The position numbers were made by a program, and so were the translations under genes. From Thalassospira sp. ER-Se-21-Dark (GTDB lineage: Bacteria > Pseudomonadota > Alphaproteobacteria > Rhodospirillales > Thalassospiraceae): 64,000 bases of DNA. How positions within the stretch are numbered: the stretch's first letter is position 1; each line of letters starts with the position of its first letter. Below the pieces are notes generated by a model. That model did not search any database. It saw only the letters and a list, made by a program, of their open reading frames with translations, and was not told where the DNA came from. Below, in pieces: positions 28,086-37,357 of this stretch. The DNA is taken from positions 1,302,001 through 1,366,000 of the forward strand of contig NZ_VDEZ01000001.1 in NCBI RefSeq assembly GCF_017922435.1. Reading direction: 5' to 3'.

Positions 28086-29165
28086 ATGAATGGCGTCGAA
28101 CTGCGCAATGTGACCAAGGCCTATGCCGGCATCACGGTGATGGAAAACATCAATCTGGAAATCGCCGACGGGGATTTTCTGGTGCTATTGGGGCCATCGG
28201 GGTGCGGCAAATCAACATTGCTGAACATGATTGCCGGTCTTGAACCAGTCACCGGGGGCGCGATTGATATTAACGGGCGCGACGTAACAGCACTTGAGCC
28301 GGATGAGCGCGATATCGCGATGGTGTTTCAATCCTACGCCCTGTATCCGACGATGTCGGTACGCAAGAATATCGGCTTTGGCCTTAAGATGGCGGGCATG
28401 CCCAAGCCCGAGATCGAAGAACGGGTGAACGAAGTTGCGGAACTTTTGCAGATCACGCCGCTTCTGGATCGCAAGCCATCGCAGCTTTCGGGGGGGCAGC
28501 AGCAACGTGTTGCCATTGGCCGGGCGCTGGTGCGCGAGCCCGCTGTCTTCCTGTTTGACGAGCCACTATCGAACCTTGATGCGAAGCTGCGCGCCGATAT
28601 GCGGATCGAGCTTAAGCGCCTGCATGAACGTCTTGGCCGCACGATTGTCTATGTCACCCATGATCAGATCGAGGCAATGACACTGGCAACCAAGGTTGTC
28701 GTGCTTGATCGTGGCAGCATCCAGCAGGCCGACACCCCGGAAAATGTATATCGCCGCCCGGCAAACCGGTTTGTCGCAAGCTTCGTCGGGGCACCGACGA
28801 TGAATTTCGTCGATGGCACCCTTGTTCGCGATGGTGATCAGGTCTTTTTCGACACTGGTAACGGGAAATTGCCGCTGGTTGATGTCCCCGCCGAGGCCAA
28901 TGATCTGGTCGGGCGTCCGATGACACTGGGCGCACGGCCGGAACATTTGATGTTTGATGATGCCGGGATTTCGGCGCGTGTTGTGCTGGCGGAGCCGACC
29001 GGCCCCGATCAGTATGTGCGTCTGGCGGTCGCCGGTGCGGAAATGACCGCCCGAAGCGGCCCGGAACAGGCCTTCAAGTCGGGATCAGATATCAGGGTCG
29101 TGATTGATGGCGCGCGGATGTCGCTGTTTGATGTGGAAAACGGCAAGGCGCTTTTGCACGGCTGA
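28086..29165 (+). CDS. Sugar ABC transporter ATP-binding protein (MalK/UgpC/MsmK family)
   Basis: 359 residues. Walker A GPSGCGKST (36-44), Q-loop FQSYALYP, signature LSGGQQQR (134-141), Walker B VFLFDEP (154-160), then a C-terminal TOBE-type regulatory domain (about 235-355) as in MalK. It energises the two permeases of the cassette. It starts five bases after the second permease and ends at a strong terminator. Confidence 0.95.
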   Translation: MNGVELRNVTKAYAGITVMENINLEIADGDFLVLLGPSGCGKSTLLNMIAGLEPVTGGAIDINGRDVTALEPDERDIAMVFQSYALYPTMSVRKNIGFGLKMAGMPKPEIEERVNEVAELLQITPLLDRKPSQLSGGQQQRVAIGRALVREPAVFLFDEPLSNLDAKLRADMRIELKRLHERLGRTIVYVTHDQIEAMTLATKVVVLDRGSIQQADTPENVYRRPANRFVASFVGAPTMNFVDGTLVRDGDQVFFDTGNGKLPLVDVPAEANDLVGRPMTLGARPEHLMFDDAGISARVVLAEPTGPDQYVRLAVAGAEMTARSGPEQAFKSGSDIRVVIDGARMSLFDVENGKALLHG

Positions 29166-29194
29166 GTTTATGCATTTGCGGGCCTTGGATTTGA

Positions 29195-29230
29195 AAAATG
29201 GCGGTGCATTGCGGCACCGCCATTTTGTTT
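29195..29230. terminator. Bidirectional terminator between the ABC operon and ddpX
   Basis: AAAATGGCGGTGC (29195-29207) pairs perfectly with GCACCGCCATTTT (29214-29226) around a six-base loop, with T-rich flanks on both strands. Confidence 0.9.
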
Positions 29231-29789
29231 ATTTGACCATCATTGGTTCGGGCAGCGAACTGTCGGAAAACAGCGGATAGCGCGCCCGTGCGTTTGGCAA
29301 CTGATAGTGCCACCATTCATGATCGTAATATTCGAACCCGGCACTGACCATGATGCCAAGCAGCAGGAAGCGGTTGGCTTCGGCCTCTTTGGAGATCAAA
29401 TCAGATCCGTGATAGGACCGGATATGCATTTCATCAAACCCTGCCCCCATATCCAGTTCCTTGCCGTTTTGATCAATCAGCGTTAGATCAATGGCCACAC
29501 CACGACCATGTGGCGATCCGAAATCCGGGTTGGCGACGAAATCGGGGTTGGGCGAATGGTTCCAAAGGGCCCGTTGGGCTTCCTGGGGACGAAACGCATC
29601 AAGAATGCGCAATTTCACCCCCTGACGACGCGCCATGGCGGCGGCCTTTTTCAGACAGGCAGCGGCATCCGCGTGAAGATAGCAGGCAGGTCGTGTATAA
29701 ATCGGTGCCCCGGTGAAATTCCGATCCGTGGCATAGACGATATCAATTTCGACATCATATTCGTAAGGCGTAATTTCGACCAGCGCCAT
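29229..29789 (-). CDS. ddpX: D-alanyl-D-alanine dipeptidase (DdpX/VanX family)
   Basis: 186 residues of the M15D zinc peptidases. Zinc ligands are in SPHGRGVAIDLTL (H and D) and in HEWWHY (catalytic E and third ligand H). RILDAFRPQEAQRALW is also conserved. It hydrolyses D-Ala-D-Ala, either as a nutrient or in wall turnover. There is no vanH, vanA or ddp transporter nearby, so vancomycin resistance is not implied. No signal peptide is seen. The ATG at 29789 has GGGAG upstream; a longer frame to 29819 is rejected. Confidence 0.9.
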   Translation of the reverse strand: MALVEITPYEYDVEIDIVYATDRNFTGAPIYTRPACYLHADAAACLKKAAAMARRQGVKLRILDAFRPQEAQRALWNHSPNPDFVANPDFGSPHGRGVAIDLTLIDQNGKELDMGAGFDEMHIRSYHGSDLISKEAEANRFLLLGIMVSAGFEYYDHEWWHYQLPNARARYPLFSDSSLPEPMMVK

Positions 29790-29808
29790 CGCCGGAGGCT
29801 CCCTGTTC

Positions 29809-30609
29809 TTGTCGTTCACCGATTACATAAAGAAGATGCTGACTGGACAGTCGCGCATATCAGATGGCGCCGACCATAGCGCATCAGACGCCGCAAAGAC
29901 AAAGGCGGAAAAGTCCGGTCCGACAATTTTGGCGATTGATACGGCATCAACGTCGCTGTCGACGGCCGTCTTGATAAATGGCGAGGTCAAAGGCGAACTT
30001 TATGAAGATATGGAACGCGGTCAGGCAGAGCACCTGATGGGTTTCATTGCCAAGACGCTTGAGACCGCGAAAGTCGACCTTGTCGATCTTGACGGGATTG
30101 CGGTGACGGTTGGTCCGGGGGCGTTTACCGGCATGCGGATCGGCCTTTCGACGGCGCGTGCGCTTGGTCTGGCGCGCAAGATCCCGGTGGTCGGCGTCAG
30201 TTCGCTTGAAGCCGTCGCCTATGGCGTGACGGAGCGCGATCATCAGGGTCGCAATATCCTGGTCGCGCTTGATAGCAAACGAAACGAGATATTTGCCCAG
30301 GCTTTTGACAGTAAAAAACGCCCGCTGAGCAATGCCGAATGTGTCGCCCCGCGTCAGGCCCTGATGATGGCGCCACCCGGTGATACCTTGCTTGCCGGTG
30401 ATGCGACCCCGCGCCTTCTGACCGCTGCTGCCCATGCGCCGGACGCCTTTTATGATTGCACGGCACCCGGCCTTCCGCGGGCGGGCAATGTGGCACGTAT
30501 CGCGGCCGCGCGTTGGGAAACCGGTGAAAACCTGGCGCCGGTGCCGCTTTACCTGCGCGCCCCCGATGCAAGACGTATCGAAGATCAGGGACCGCAGAAA
30601 AAGAAATGA
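29809..30609 (+). CDS. tsaB: tRNA threonylcarbamoyladenosine biosynthesis protein TsaB
   Basis: 266 residues from the TTG at 29809 (GGAGG ten bases upstream) or 257 from the ATG at 29836. The ASKHA-fold core starts at PTILAIDTASTSLSTAV, with VGPGAFTGMRIGLSTARALG, the TsaB signature. It dimerises with TsaD to make t6A37 in ANN-decoding tRNAs. The first 35 or so residues form a polar extension not present in enteric TsaB. It overlaps rimI by four bases, a very common pairing. Confidence 0.93.
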   Translation: MSFTDYIKKMLTGQSRISDGADHSASDAAKTKAEKSGPTILAIDTASTSLSTAVLINGEVKGELYEDMERGQAEHLMGFIAKTLETAKVDLVDLDGIAVTVGPGAFTGMRIGLSTARALGLARKIPVVGVSSLEAVAYGVTERDHQGRNILVALDSKRNEIFAQAFDSKKRPLSNAECVAPRQALMMAPPGDTLLAGDATPRLLTAAAHAPDAFYDCTAPGLPRAGNVARIAAARWETGENLAPVPLYLRAPDARRIEDQGPQKKK

Positions 30610-31124
30610 GCCCGGCCAAATCCAACGATGGCAGTTCTGGTTATGACGCCTCGCAGATTGTGCTGGTGCCTTTGACGGCGGCCTTTGCGACGGTGGCAAG
30701 TGCGCTACATGCCGAGGGGTTTGATGATGCCTGGGACGAGGATGCGATTATCCGGTTGCTTGATGTACCCGGTGCGTTTGGCATTCTGGCTTATCGACCC
30801 GGCGATCAGGCCAAAAATGCGAAAGACCAGCCACTTGGCTTTGTTCTGATGCAGACTGTTCTCGATGAGGCGGAAATCAATACCATCACGGTTGCCCCGG
30901 ATGCCCGGCGCATGGGGGTTGGACGCGCATTGCTTGATGCGGTCAAGGATCGTCTCGTGGCGGCGGGTGTTACCCGTATCTTGCTGGAAGTCGCAGTCGA
31001 TAATGATGGCGCGATTGCGCTTTATCGTCAGAACGGCTTTGCCGAAATCGGGCGTCGCAAGGGCTACTATGCCCGGCCCAATGGCCGAAAAGTTGATGCC
31101 TTGGTCCTCGAACGACTGATCTAA
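30606..31124 (+). CDS. rimI: Ribosomal-protein-alanine N-acetyltransferase
   Basis: 172 residues, a GNAT enzyme that acetylates the N-terminal alanine of S18. The acetyl-CoA loop is ITVAPDARRMGVGRALLDAVKDR, and LEVAVDNDGAIALYRQNGFAEIGRRKGYY is the RimI signature. The ATG at 30606 overlaps the tsaB stop (ATGA). An extra segment of about 20 residues (PGDQAKNAKDQP) is inserted before the core sheet. Confidence 0.93.
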   Translation: MSPAKSNDGSSGYDASQIVLVPLTAAFATVASALHAEGFDDAWDEDAIIRLLDVPGAFGILAYRPGDQAKNAKDQPLGFVLMQTVLDEAEINTITVAPDARRMGVGRALLDAVKDRLVAAGVTRILLEVAVDNDGAIALYRQNGFAEIGRRKGYYARPNGRKVDALVLERLI

Positions 31125-31290
31125 TTAAATTTTTCGATGTCGGTGACCTTTTCGATCCATGGCAGGAATTTTTGTTTGCCAATAGGGTGTTAGGCAATCT
31201 GGAACAATTTTAATCGATTATACCCACATAATGAGTGTGGTTTTGAGCGCCAACCTGTTGTAGTGTAAGCCTGCATCGGAACTGGCGGTT

Positions 31291-31539
31291 TTATGATCCC
31301 TTGCGGATTATGAGTCGGTAGGTTCCCGGTGTATCAGTGATTTCGGCCAGTTCGACGACTTCGTCGCCCATCTCGGTTACCGAGCGCGGAACGTTTTTCA
31401 ACGGTTCACCAGCGCCAAGGGTAACCTCCAGAACCTGACCCGGTGTCATGGTTTCGAGTTTGAGGCGGGTGCGCACAAATGTCATCGGGCAGACGTCGTT
31501 TGTGATGTCTATTTTATGGTCGGGGGTTGCGGTGGCCAT
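31291..31539 (-). CDS. TusA-family sulfurtransferase
   Basis: 82 residues. The family signature is IDITNDVCPMTFVRTRLKLE with the persulfide-carrying C17. TusA-like proteins relay sulfur, for example to tRNA thiolation or molybdenum-cofactor enzymes. It is convergent with rimI and divergent from fur, and no tusBCD or tusE is nearby, so the exact acceptor is not known. Confidence 0.9.
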   Translation of the reverse strand: MATATPDHKIDITNDVCPMTFVRTRLKLETMTPGQVLEVTLGAGEPLKNVPRSVTEMGDEVVELAEITDTPGTYRLIIRKGS

Positions 31540-31792
31540 GTTGGTCTCCTGCCTTGATGCGTAACTTTGAAGTAGCGCCCTTCATCGCAGGTAGCAAGTG
31601 GCCAGAAGAATGCCGATATGATTGTGATTGCAGGGTGTTAGTACCGGCGATCTACAGGAAGCGGAATTTATCGCGAATTCAACCTTGCGATATGTGGCGG
31701 ATTTTTCAATATTGAGCCACAAGAGATCGACGCCAGAGACACGTCTCGGCTGGGGACAGGTGGAACCGGAAACGGAAACGAGAAACAAGACA

Positions 31793-32215
31793 ATGCTTGC
31801 AGAATCAACTATCGAGCAGAAATGCATCGACGCGGGCCTGAAAATGACGGGCCAACGCCGGGTGATTGCCCGTGTGCTCTCTGAGTCCGAAGACCACCCG
31901 GACGTTGAACTGGTTTATCGTCGGGCGACCGACATTGATCCGAAGATTTCGATTGCGACCGTATATCGCACCGTGCGCCTGTTCGAAGAGGCGGACATCC
32001 TTGAGAAACACGATTTCGGCGATGGCCGTGCGCGTTACGAGGAACTGACCGAAGAACATCACGATCACCTGATCGACATGCGTTCGGGCGAGGTGATCGA
32101 GTTTTCGAACGACAAAATCGAAAAGCTTCAGGAAGAGATTGCGAAAGAACTGGGCTTCCGTCTGGTGGGGCATCGTCTTGAGCTTTACGGTGTTCCTTTG
32201 AAAGACGGCAAGTAA
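31793..32215 (+). CDS. fur: Fur-family transcriptional regulator (Fur/Mur)
   Basis: 140 residues. The DNA-binding domain has GLKMTGQRRVIARVLSES and SIATVYRTVRLFEEADIL; the metal site shows HHDHLIDMRSGEVIEF. The pair of C-terminal CxxC zinc motifs found in many Fur proteins is missing, as in alphaproteobacterial Fur/Mur proteins that respond to manganese and iron. The ATG at 31793 was chosen because it gives the family N-terminus; the frame is open upstream to 31628. A second Fur-family member, Irr, is at 54.4 kb. Confidence 0.9.
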   Translation: MLAESTIEQKCIDAGLKMTGQRRVIARVLSESEDHPDVELVYRRATDIDPKISIATVYRTVRLFEEADILEKHDFGDGRARYEELTEEHHDHLIDMRSGEVIEFSNDKIEKLQEEIAKELGFRLVGHRLELYGVPLKDGK

Positions 32216-32252
32216 TTCCAGCGTTCAATCGCGCACTGAACTTACAGTTTTC

Positions 32253-32284
32253 AAGGCCACTTGCTGAAACAGGCAAGTGGCCTT
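32253..32284 (+). terminator. Hairpin terminator after fur
   Basis: AAGGCCACTTGC (32253-32264) pairs perfectly with GCAAGTGGCCTT (32273-32284) around an eight-base loop. The following T run is interrupted (CATAATTTTG), so efficiency is uncertain. Confidence 0.65.
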
Positions 32285-32292
32285 CATAATTT

Positions 32293-32349
32293 TGTTACCT
32301 GTTCTTCACAAAGCCTTCACTCGCTCTTCACGCCGTTCTTGCGCAAAAT
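32293..32349 (+). promoter_or_regulatory. Pho-box-like direct repeats and promoter before olsBA
   Basis: CTTCAC occurs at 32304, 32315 and 32326, exactly 11 bp apart, preceded in register by TGTTAC (32293). PhoB sites are 11-bp periodic direct repeats of CTGTCAT or CTGTCAC, so the spacing fits although the hexamer is only a partial match. A weak -10 (CAAAAT, 32344-32349) follows at the right distance. Confidence 0.45.
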
Positions 32350-32377
32350 CCGTGCAGTTGAACGAAAGGGTGTTGTC

Positions 32378-33172
32378 ATGCGTGACGAAAAACAGCTTCA
32401 GCGGCTTGAGGTTCGCCTTGCCGAGAATGAAAACGAAATTCTCGCCAGCCAGAAGCTTCGCTACAAAGTGTTCTATGAAGAACGCGGCGCCAAACCGACC
32501 GAGGAAATGGCAGCCGAAAAGCGCGACTTCGATCACTATGATCCGCTCTGCGATCATCTGCTTGTTCTTGATCACAATCGCGGTGCCGGTGCCGATGCGG
32601 TTGTTGGCACCTATCGCCTGCTGCGCCAGTCAGTAGCCAACGAGCATGGCGGCTTTTACAGTGCTGATGAATACCATATCGAAAGCATGCTTAATGCGGT
32701 GAAAGACACCGGCGAGATCATGGAACTTGGCCGTTCCTGTGTCGAAGCCGAATACCGCACCATGCCGACCTTGCAGCTTCTGTGGCAGGGGATTGCGGCA
32801 TATGTTTTCAAATACGATATCAAACTGATGTTTGGCTGCGCATCCTTCCATGGCACCGATCCGGATGCCTTCAAGGATGTTCTGACCTATTTGCATCACA
32901 ATCACCTTGCCCCCGAAGACATGCGCCCGCGTGCGATTGCTGATCGTTACGAGCCGATGATGCGTGCCGAGATCGATGGCATTGATCAGCGCCAAGCACT
33001 TCGTGATCTGCCGCCGCTGATCAAGGGCTATCTGCGTCTGGGTGGTTTTGTCGGTGACGGGGCAGTGGTCGACCATCAGTTCAACACCACCGACATCTGC
33101 ATCGTGTTGCCGACCGAAAAGGTAACCGATCGCTATTACAAGCATTACGAACGCACCGCGAGGGTATCGTGA
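32378..33172 (+). CDS. olsB: L-ornithine N-alpha-acyltransferase (OlsB-like)
   Basis: 264 residues, an acyltransferase of the GNAT-like OlsB family. QLRYKVFYEE-type motif reads ASQKLRYKVFYEERGAKPTEEM; VVGTYRLLRQ and MELGRSCVEAEYRT also match. It attaches a 3-hydroxy fatty acyl group from ACP to ornithine, the first step in ornithine-lipid synthesis. The ATG at 32378 has AAAGGG seven bases upstream. It overlaps olsA by four bases. Confidence 0.9.
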   Translation: MRDEKQLQRLEVRLAENENEILASQKLRYKVFYEERGAKPTEEMAAEKRDFDHYDPLCDHLLVLDHNRGAGADAVVGTYRLLRQSVANEHGGFYSADEYHIESMLNAVKDTGEIMELGRSCVEAEYRTMPTLQLLWQGIAAYVFKYDIKLMFGCASFHGTDPDAFKDVLTYLHHNHLAPEDMRPRAIADRYEPMMRAEIDGIDQRQALRDLPPLIKGYLRLGGFVGDGAVVDHQFNTTDICIVLPTEKVTDRYYKHYERTARVS

Positions 33173-34074
33173 ACTGCTATGTGTGCGCTGCCATCCGCCT
33201 GATGGCCTATGTGCTTCTGACACTGGTTTTGTTGCCGGTGCAAATGGTGGCAATTGCCGCACGATTGAAGCTGGCTGAAGAATTGCCGCGTTTCTATCAC
33301 GCCCTTTGCCTGCGCATCCTGCATATCGAAGTCCGGGTTTCGGGTGTTGATATGATGGACGGTCCGGGTGTGATCGTTGCCAACCACGCATCCTATCTTG
33401 ATATTCCGGTGTTGGGCGCCTTGACCCGTGGCAGCTTTATCGCCAAGACCGAAGTCGCCGACTGGCCGGTGTTTGGTTTGCTTGCCAAACTTTCACGTAC
33501 CACCTTTATCGAACGCCGTGCGGCCCGATCCCGCGAACAGAACGATCAACTGAGCGCGCGTTTGCGCGATGGTGACAAGCTGATCCTGTTCCCGGAAGGG
33601 ACAAGCAACGACGGCAACCGTGTGTTGCCATTCAAGTCGACCCTGTTTGCCGCGGCAGAGCGGGTGATGCCCGATGGGTCGCCGGTCAAATTCCAGCCGA
33701 TTTCGATTGCCGCCACCCGTCTTGACGGTGCACCGATCGGTCGCGACTTGCGGGCATTTTATTCCTGGTACGGGGATATGGACTTGGCACCGCATTTGTG
33801 GCAGTTTCTCGCGCTCGGCAAGGTGACGGTTGAGATTGTTGTCCATCCGCCTGTGACGCTGGCAGATGCAGCCGGATCACGCAAGGAACTTGCCCGGATG
33901 TGTGAAGCCCGTGTTGCCCAAGGACATCAGGCAGCGTTGCGTGGCCTGCATCAGGGTGTGCCGGTTCAGTTGATTGACAGCGATCTGTCGGGCGAGCTGA
34001 TTGGTTTTTCGCCGCTTGCGATCATTTCGGAAGATTTTCGACTGTTTGGTCCGGATCGACAGTTCGGCTCCTGA
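33169..34074 (+). CDS. olsA: Lyso-ornithine lipid O-acyltransferase (OlsA-like, PlsC family)
   Basis: 301 residues. One N-terminal membrane segment (about 10-30), then the acyltransferase motifs NHASYLDIP (H and D catalytic) and FPEGTSND. Being co-translated with olsB (GTG start overlapping the olsB stop, GTGA) it is most likely the second enzyme of ornithine-lipid synthesis and not a general 1-acylglycerol-3-phosphate acyltransferase, though the motifs alone do not separate the two. The C-terminal 40 residues are a variable tail. Confidence 0.9.
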   Translation: MNCYVCAAIRLMAYVLLTLVLLPVQMVAIAARLKLAEELPRFYHALCLRILHIEVRVSGVDMMDGPGVIVANHASYLDIPVLGALTRGSFIAKTEVADWPVFGLLAKLSRTTFIERRAARSREQNDQLSARLRDGDKLILFPEGTSNDGNRVLPFKSTLFAAAERVMPDGSPVKFQPISIAATRLDGAPIGRDLRAFYSWYGDMDLAPHLWQFLALGKVTVEIVVHPPVTLADAAGSRKELARMCEARVAQGHQAALRGLHQGVPVQLIDSDLSGELIGFSPLAIISEDFRLFGPDRQFGS

Positions 34075-34243
34075 CCGTTTTGCCGTATAATGCCCCGGTT
34101 GATGTGAAATTCGGTTTCACCTGACCGGGATTTCAGATAACGAGATGTCCGAGGAGTTCCGATCACCGATTGTTCGGAACTCAGGCGCGGTGTGAGTGAT
34201 CACACCGCTTTTCGGCGTTTTGAGAGAGCGAAACGGATCTGGC

Positions 34244-35635
34244 GTGACTGAACCGAAGAAACTTTTTGTAAAAACATATGGCTGTCAGATGAATGTCTAT
34301 GACAGTCAGCGCATGCAGGATGTTCTGGCGCCGCTGGGTTATCAGCCGGTCGACAGCGCCGAGGGGGCCGATATGGTCATCCTCAATACCTGCCATATCC
34401 GCGAAAAGGCCGCCGAAAAGGTGTTTTCTGATCTGGGCCGCGTGCGCAAGCACAAGGAAGCCAAGGAAGCCAATGGCGGTGACAAGATGATTGTCGCCGT
34501 TGCCGGATGCGTCGCGCAGGCCGAAGGGGCCGAATTGATGAAGCGCGAACCGATGGTCGATATGGTGTTTGGTCCGCAGACCTACCATCGCCTGCCAGAA
34601 ATGGTTGCGCGCGCCAATCGCGCGGTTGGCCGCAACCGCATCGTTGATACCGACTTCCCGGCCGAGGAAAAGTTTGATCATCTGCCAGAGCAGGTTTCAA
34701 AACAGGGCTATTCAGCGTTTCTGGCCATTCAGGAAGGCTGTGACAAGTTCTGCACGTTCTGTGTTGTGCCCTATACCCGCGGGGCAGAATATTCGCGCCC
34801 CGGTGCCGATGTGATCCGCGAAGCCAAGCAACTTGTCGCCCATGGCGCGCGTGAACTGACCCTTTTGGGGCAGAACGTGAATGCCTATCACGGCGAAGCA
34901 CCGAATGGCGGCGAATGGACGCTGGGCCGTTTGTTGCGTGAATTGGCCGAAATCGACGGGCTTGATCGCATTCGTTACACCACGTCGCATCCGCGCGATG
35001 TTGATGAGGATCTGATTTCGGCGCATCGTGATCTTAAAAAGCTGATGCCGTTCCTGCATTTGCCGGTTCAGGCCGGTGGCGACCGCGTTTTGCAGGCGAT
35101 GAACCGCAAACATACCAATGCGGATTATCGTGACATCGCAGCACGGCTTAAGGATGCCTGCCCTGATCTTGCGCTGTCTTCGGACTTTATCGTCGGCTTC
35201 CCCGGTGAATCCGACAAGGATTTCGAAGACACGATGGAAATCGTGCGCGACATCACCTTCATTCAGGCGTTTAGTTTCAAATACAGCCCGCGTCCGGGTA
35301 CCCCGGCATCGGCGATGGAACTGCAGGTGCCTGAAAAAGTCAAAACCGAACGGATCATGCGCCTGCAGGCGCTGCTGGCAGAACAGCAGTTGGTGTTCAA
35401 CCAGAACAGTGTCGGCAAGGAGATGGATGTCCTTCTGGAACGCCGGGGCAAGTATGAAGGCCAGTTGGTGGGCAAAAGCCCCTATATGCAGCCAGTTCAT
35501 GTCAGCGGTTTGCCGGAATCAGCCCTTGGACAGATTGTTTGCTTGAAAATCACCGAAGCGCTGCCTAATTCCCTTGGCGGCGAACTGGTCGATGCCACCC
35601 GAAACGACCAGAAATCTGAAAGGAACGTTGCGTGA
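34244..35635 (+). CDS. miaB: tRNA-2-methylthio-N6-isopentenyladenosine methylthiotransferase
   Basis: 463 residues. The N-terminal UPF0004 domain has cluster ligands C14, C50 and C89; the radical-SAM cluster is C166-x3-C170-x2-C173 in [10 protein letters not shown]; a TRAM domain closes the protein (about 385-450). MiaB adds a methylthio group to i6A37 in tRNA. The likely start is GTG at 34244, giving (M)[16 protein letters not shown]; another GTG at 34196 is in frame. It overlaps phoH by four bases and starts the operon. Confidence 0.96.
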   Translation: MTEPKKLFVKTYGCQMNVYDSQRMQDVLAPLGYQPVDSAEGADMVILNTCHIREKAAEKVFSDLGRVRKHKEAKEANGGDKMIVAVAGCVAQAEGAELMKREPMVDMVFGPQTYHRLPEMVARANRAVGRNRIVDTDFPAEEKFDHLPEQVSKQGYSAFLAIQEGCDKFCTFCVVPYTRGAEYSRPGADVIREAKQLVAHGARELTLLGQNVNAYHGEAPNGGEWTLGRLLRELAEIDGLDRIRYTTSHPRDVDEDLISAHRDLKKLMPFLHLPVQAGGDRVLQAMNRKHTNADYRDIAARLKDACPDLALSSDFIVGFPGESDKDFEDTMEIVRDITFIQAFSFKYSPRPGTPASAMELQVPEKVKTERIMRLQALLAEQQLVFNQNSVGKEMDVLLERRGKYEGQLVGKSPYMQPVHVSGLPESALGQIVCLKITEALPNSLGGELVDATRNDQKSERNVA

Positions 35636-36735
35636 GCGGCACCCCCACGAAAAGCAAGACCAACACCAAAACCAAACACGCCCCAAAGGATTCCGATCAG
35701 ATCGAGTTTCAGGACAACGCGATTGCGCAAGTGTTGTACGGCCCGCAGGCCGAAAACCTGACGCGTTTGTCTGAACGGACCGGTGTACAGGTTTCAAGCC
35801 GCGGGCTTGTGGTGATGCTGGCCGGTGATCCGGCCAAGGTCGCACAGGCCAAAAAGGTTCTTGCGCAGCTTTATGCGCGTCTGCGTGATAAGGAAATAGA
35901 TCATATCGATGTCGAAACGGTAGAAGGTGCGGTGCGTCTTTCCGAACCGGACGACACAGATCCCTGGAGCGGCCAGACCAAGGACATGTTTGGTGGATCG
36001 CGTCTGACGATCCAGACCAAAAAACGTCGTATTTCGCCGCGCTCCAAACGCCAGAAGGACTATGTCGAGGCGATCCTTGATAACGAGCTGATCTTTGGCA
36101 TCGGCCCGGCCGGTACCGGTAAGACCTATCTTGCGGTCGCAATGGCGGTGCAGGCGTTTATTCTGGGTCAGGTGGATCGTATTATTCTGTCGCGTCCGGC
36201 GGTCGAAGCCGGTGAACGCCTTGGCTTCTTGCCGGGCGATCTGAAAGACAAGGTCGATCCGTATCTTCGCCCGCTTTATGACGCGCTGCATGACACGCTT
36301 CCGGGGGATGTGGTGATCAAGCGCATGGAAAGTGGCGAGATCGAAGTCGCCCCGCTGGCCTTCATGCGTGGTCGTACCCTTTCGCACGCCTTTGTCATTC
36401 TGGACGAGGCGCAAAACACCACCCCGATGCAGATGAAAATGTTCCTGACCCGTTTGGGCGAAGGATCGCGCATGGTGGTAACCGGTGATATGACCCAGAT
36501 CGATTTGCCCGATGGCACGAAATCAGGTTTGCGCGATGCACTTGAAACCATTGGTGATGTCAAAGGCGTAGCCACAATCAAGTTCGATCAGCGTGACGTG
36601 GTGCGCCATCACCTTGTGACCAAGATTGTCCAGGCCTATGACGCGGCGGATGCCCTGCGTGATCGCCTGAAAAAGGGCTATCGCGGGGACAAGGACAGCG
36701 CAGCCAAGGATCCTGGTGATGACGGCACCGCTTGA
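35632..36735 (+). CDS. PhoH-family ATPase (YbeZ type)
   Basis: 367 residues. A KH-like N-terminal region (about 20-110), then the PhoH domain with Walker [16 protein letters not shown], Walker [11 protein letters not shown] and the arginine finger region [18 protein letters not shown]. YbeZ works with YbeY in RNA maturation in other bacteria. The GTG at 35632 overlaps the miaB stop (GTGA), and the ybeY ATG lies inside its 3' end, so the three are co-translated. Despite the name there is no evidence here for phosphate control. Confidence 0.94.
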   Translation: MSGTPTKSKTNTKTKHAPKDSDQIEFQDNAIAQVLYGPQAENLTRLSERTGVQVSSRGLVVMLAGDPAKVAQAKKVLAQLYARLRDKEIDHIDVETVEGAVRLSEPDDTDPWSGQTKDMFGGSRLTIQTKKRRISPRSKRQKDYVEAILDNELIFGIGPAGTGKTYLAVAMAVQAFILGQVDRIILSRPAVEAGERLGFLPGDLKDKVDPYLRPLYDALHDTLPGDVVIKRMESGEIEVAPLAFMRGRTLSHAFVILDEAQNTTPMQMKMFLTRLGEGSRMVVTGDMTQIDLPDGTKSGLRDALETIGDVKGVATIKFDQRDVVRHHLVTKIVQAYDAADALRDRLKKGYRGDKDSAAKDPGDDGTA

Positions 36736-37309
36736 ACTGGACCTTGAGGTCGAAGCAGGCGACTGGCATCAGGACGAGATCGCGGCCATCGAAGCCGCCG
36801 TGATCGCGGCCCTTGATGGCGCGCTTGGCGACGGTGCCCTTTGGGATGACAACGCGGTGCCGACCGACGGCACCGAAGATGAAGGCGATGGTGCATCGCT
36901 TTTATCGGTTGCTCCGGTGATCGAGATCGGGGTGCGTTTGTCAGATGATGCGTCGGTTCAGATCCTCAATCGCGATTATCGCGACAAGGACAAACCGACC
37001 AATGTGCTGTCCTTTGCCGCCCTTGAAAGTGCCGAGGATGCCGATGCATTTATGATGGTGCCAGATATGCCCTTGATGCTGGGTGATATCGTGATTGCGC
37101 GTGAAACATGTGCGCGCGAAGCCATCGAACAGCAAAAGCCATTGAAAAATCATCTTGTTCATCTTGCCGTTCATGGCACGCTACATCTTGTCGGCTACGA
37201 TCATATGGTTGATGATGAAGCCGAAGAGATGGAAGAACTTGAACGTCAAATTCTTGCCGGACTTGGGATTGATGATCCCTATGAACCGATTGAAGATGAA
37301 CCGGTTTAG
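36719..37309 (+). CDS. ybeY: Endoribonuclease YbeY (16S rRNA maturation)
   Basis: 196 residues. The zinc motif HGTLHLVGYDH carries three histidines, preceded by NRDYRDKDKPTNVLSF, the family signature. YbeY takes part in 16S 3'-end processing and 70S quality control. The N-terminal 60 residues include an acidic insertion (DGTEDEGDG) making it longer than the enteric protein (about 155). The ATG at 36719 has AAGGA eight bases upstream, within phoH, with 17 bases of overlap. Confidence 0.94.
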   Translation: MTAPLELDLEVEAGDWHQDEIAAIEAAVIAALDGALGDGALWDDNAVPTDGTEDEGDGASLLSVAPVIEIGVRLSDDASVQILNRDYRDKDKPTNVLSFAALESAEDADAFMMVPDMPLMLGDIVIARETCAREAIEQQKPLKNHLVHLAVHGTLHLVGYDHMVDDEAEEMEELERQILAGLGIDDPYEPIEDEPV

Positions 37310-37357
37310 TAGCCCTGCACACGGTTTGTTTGAATTATAGGATGTCGAAACCGACCC

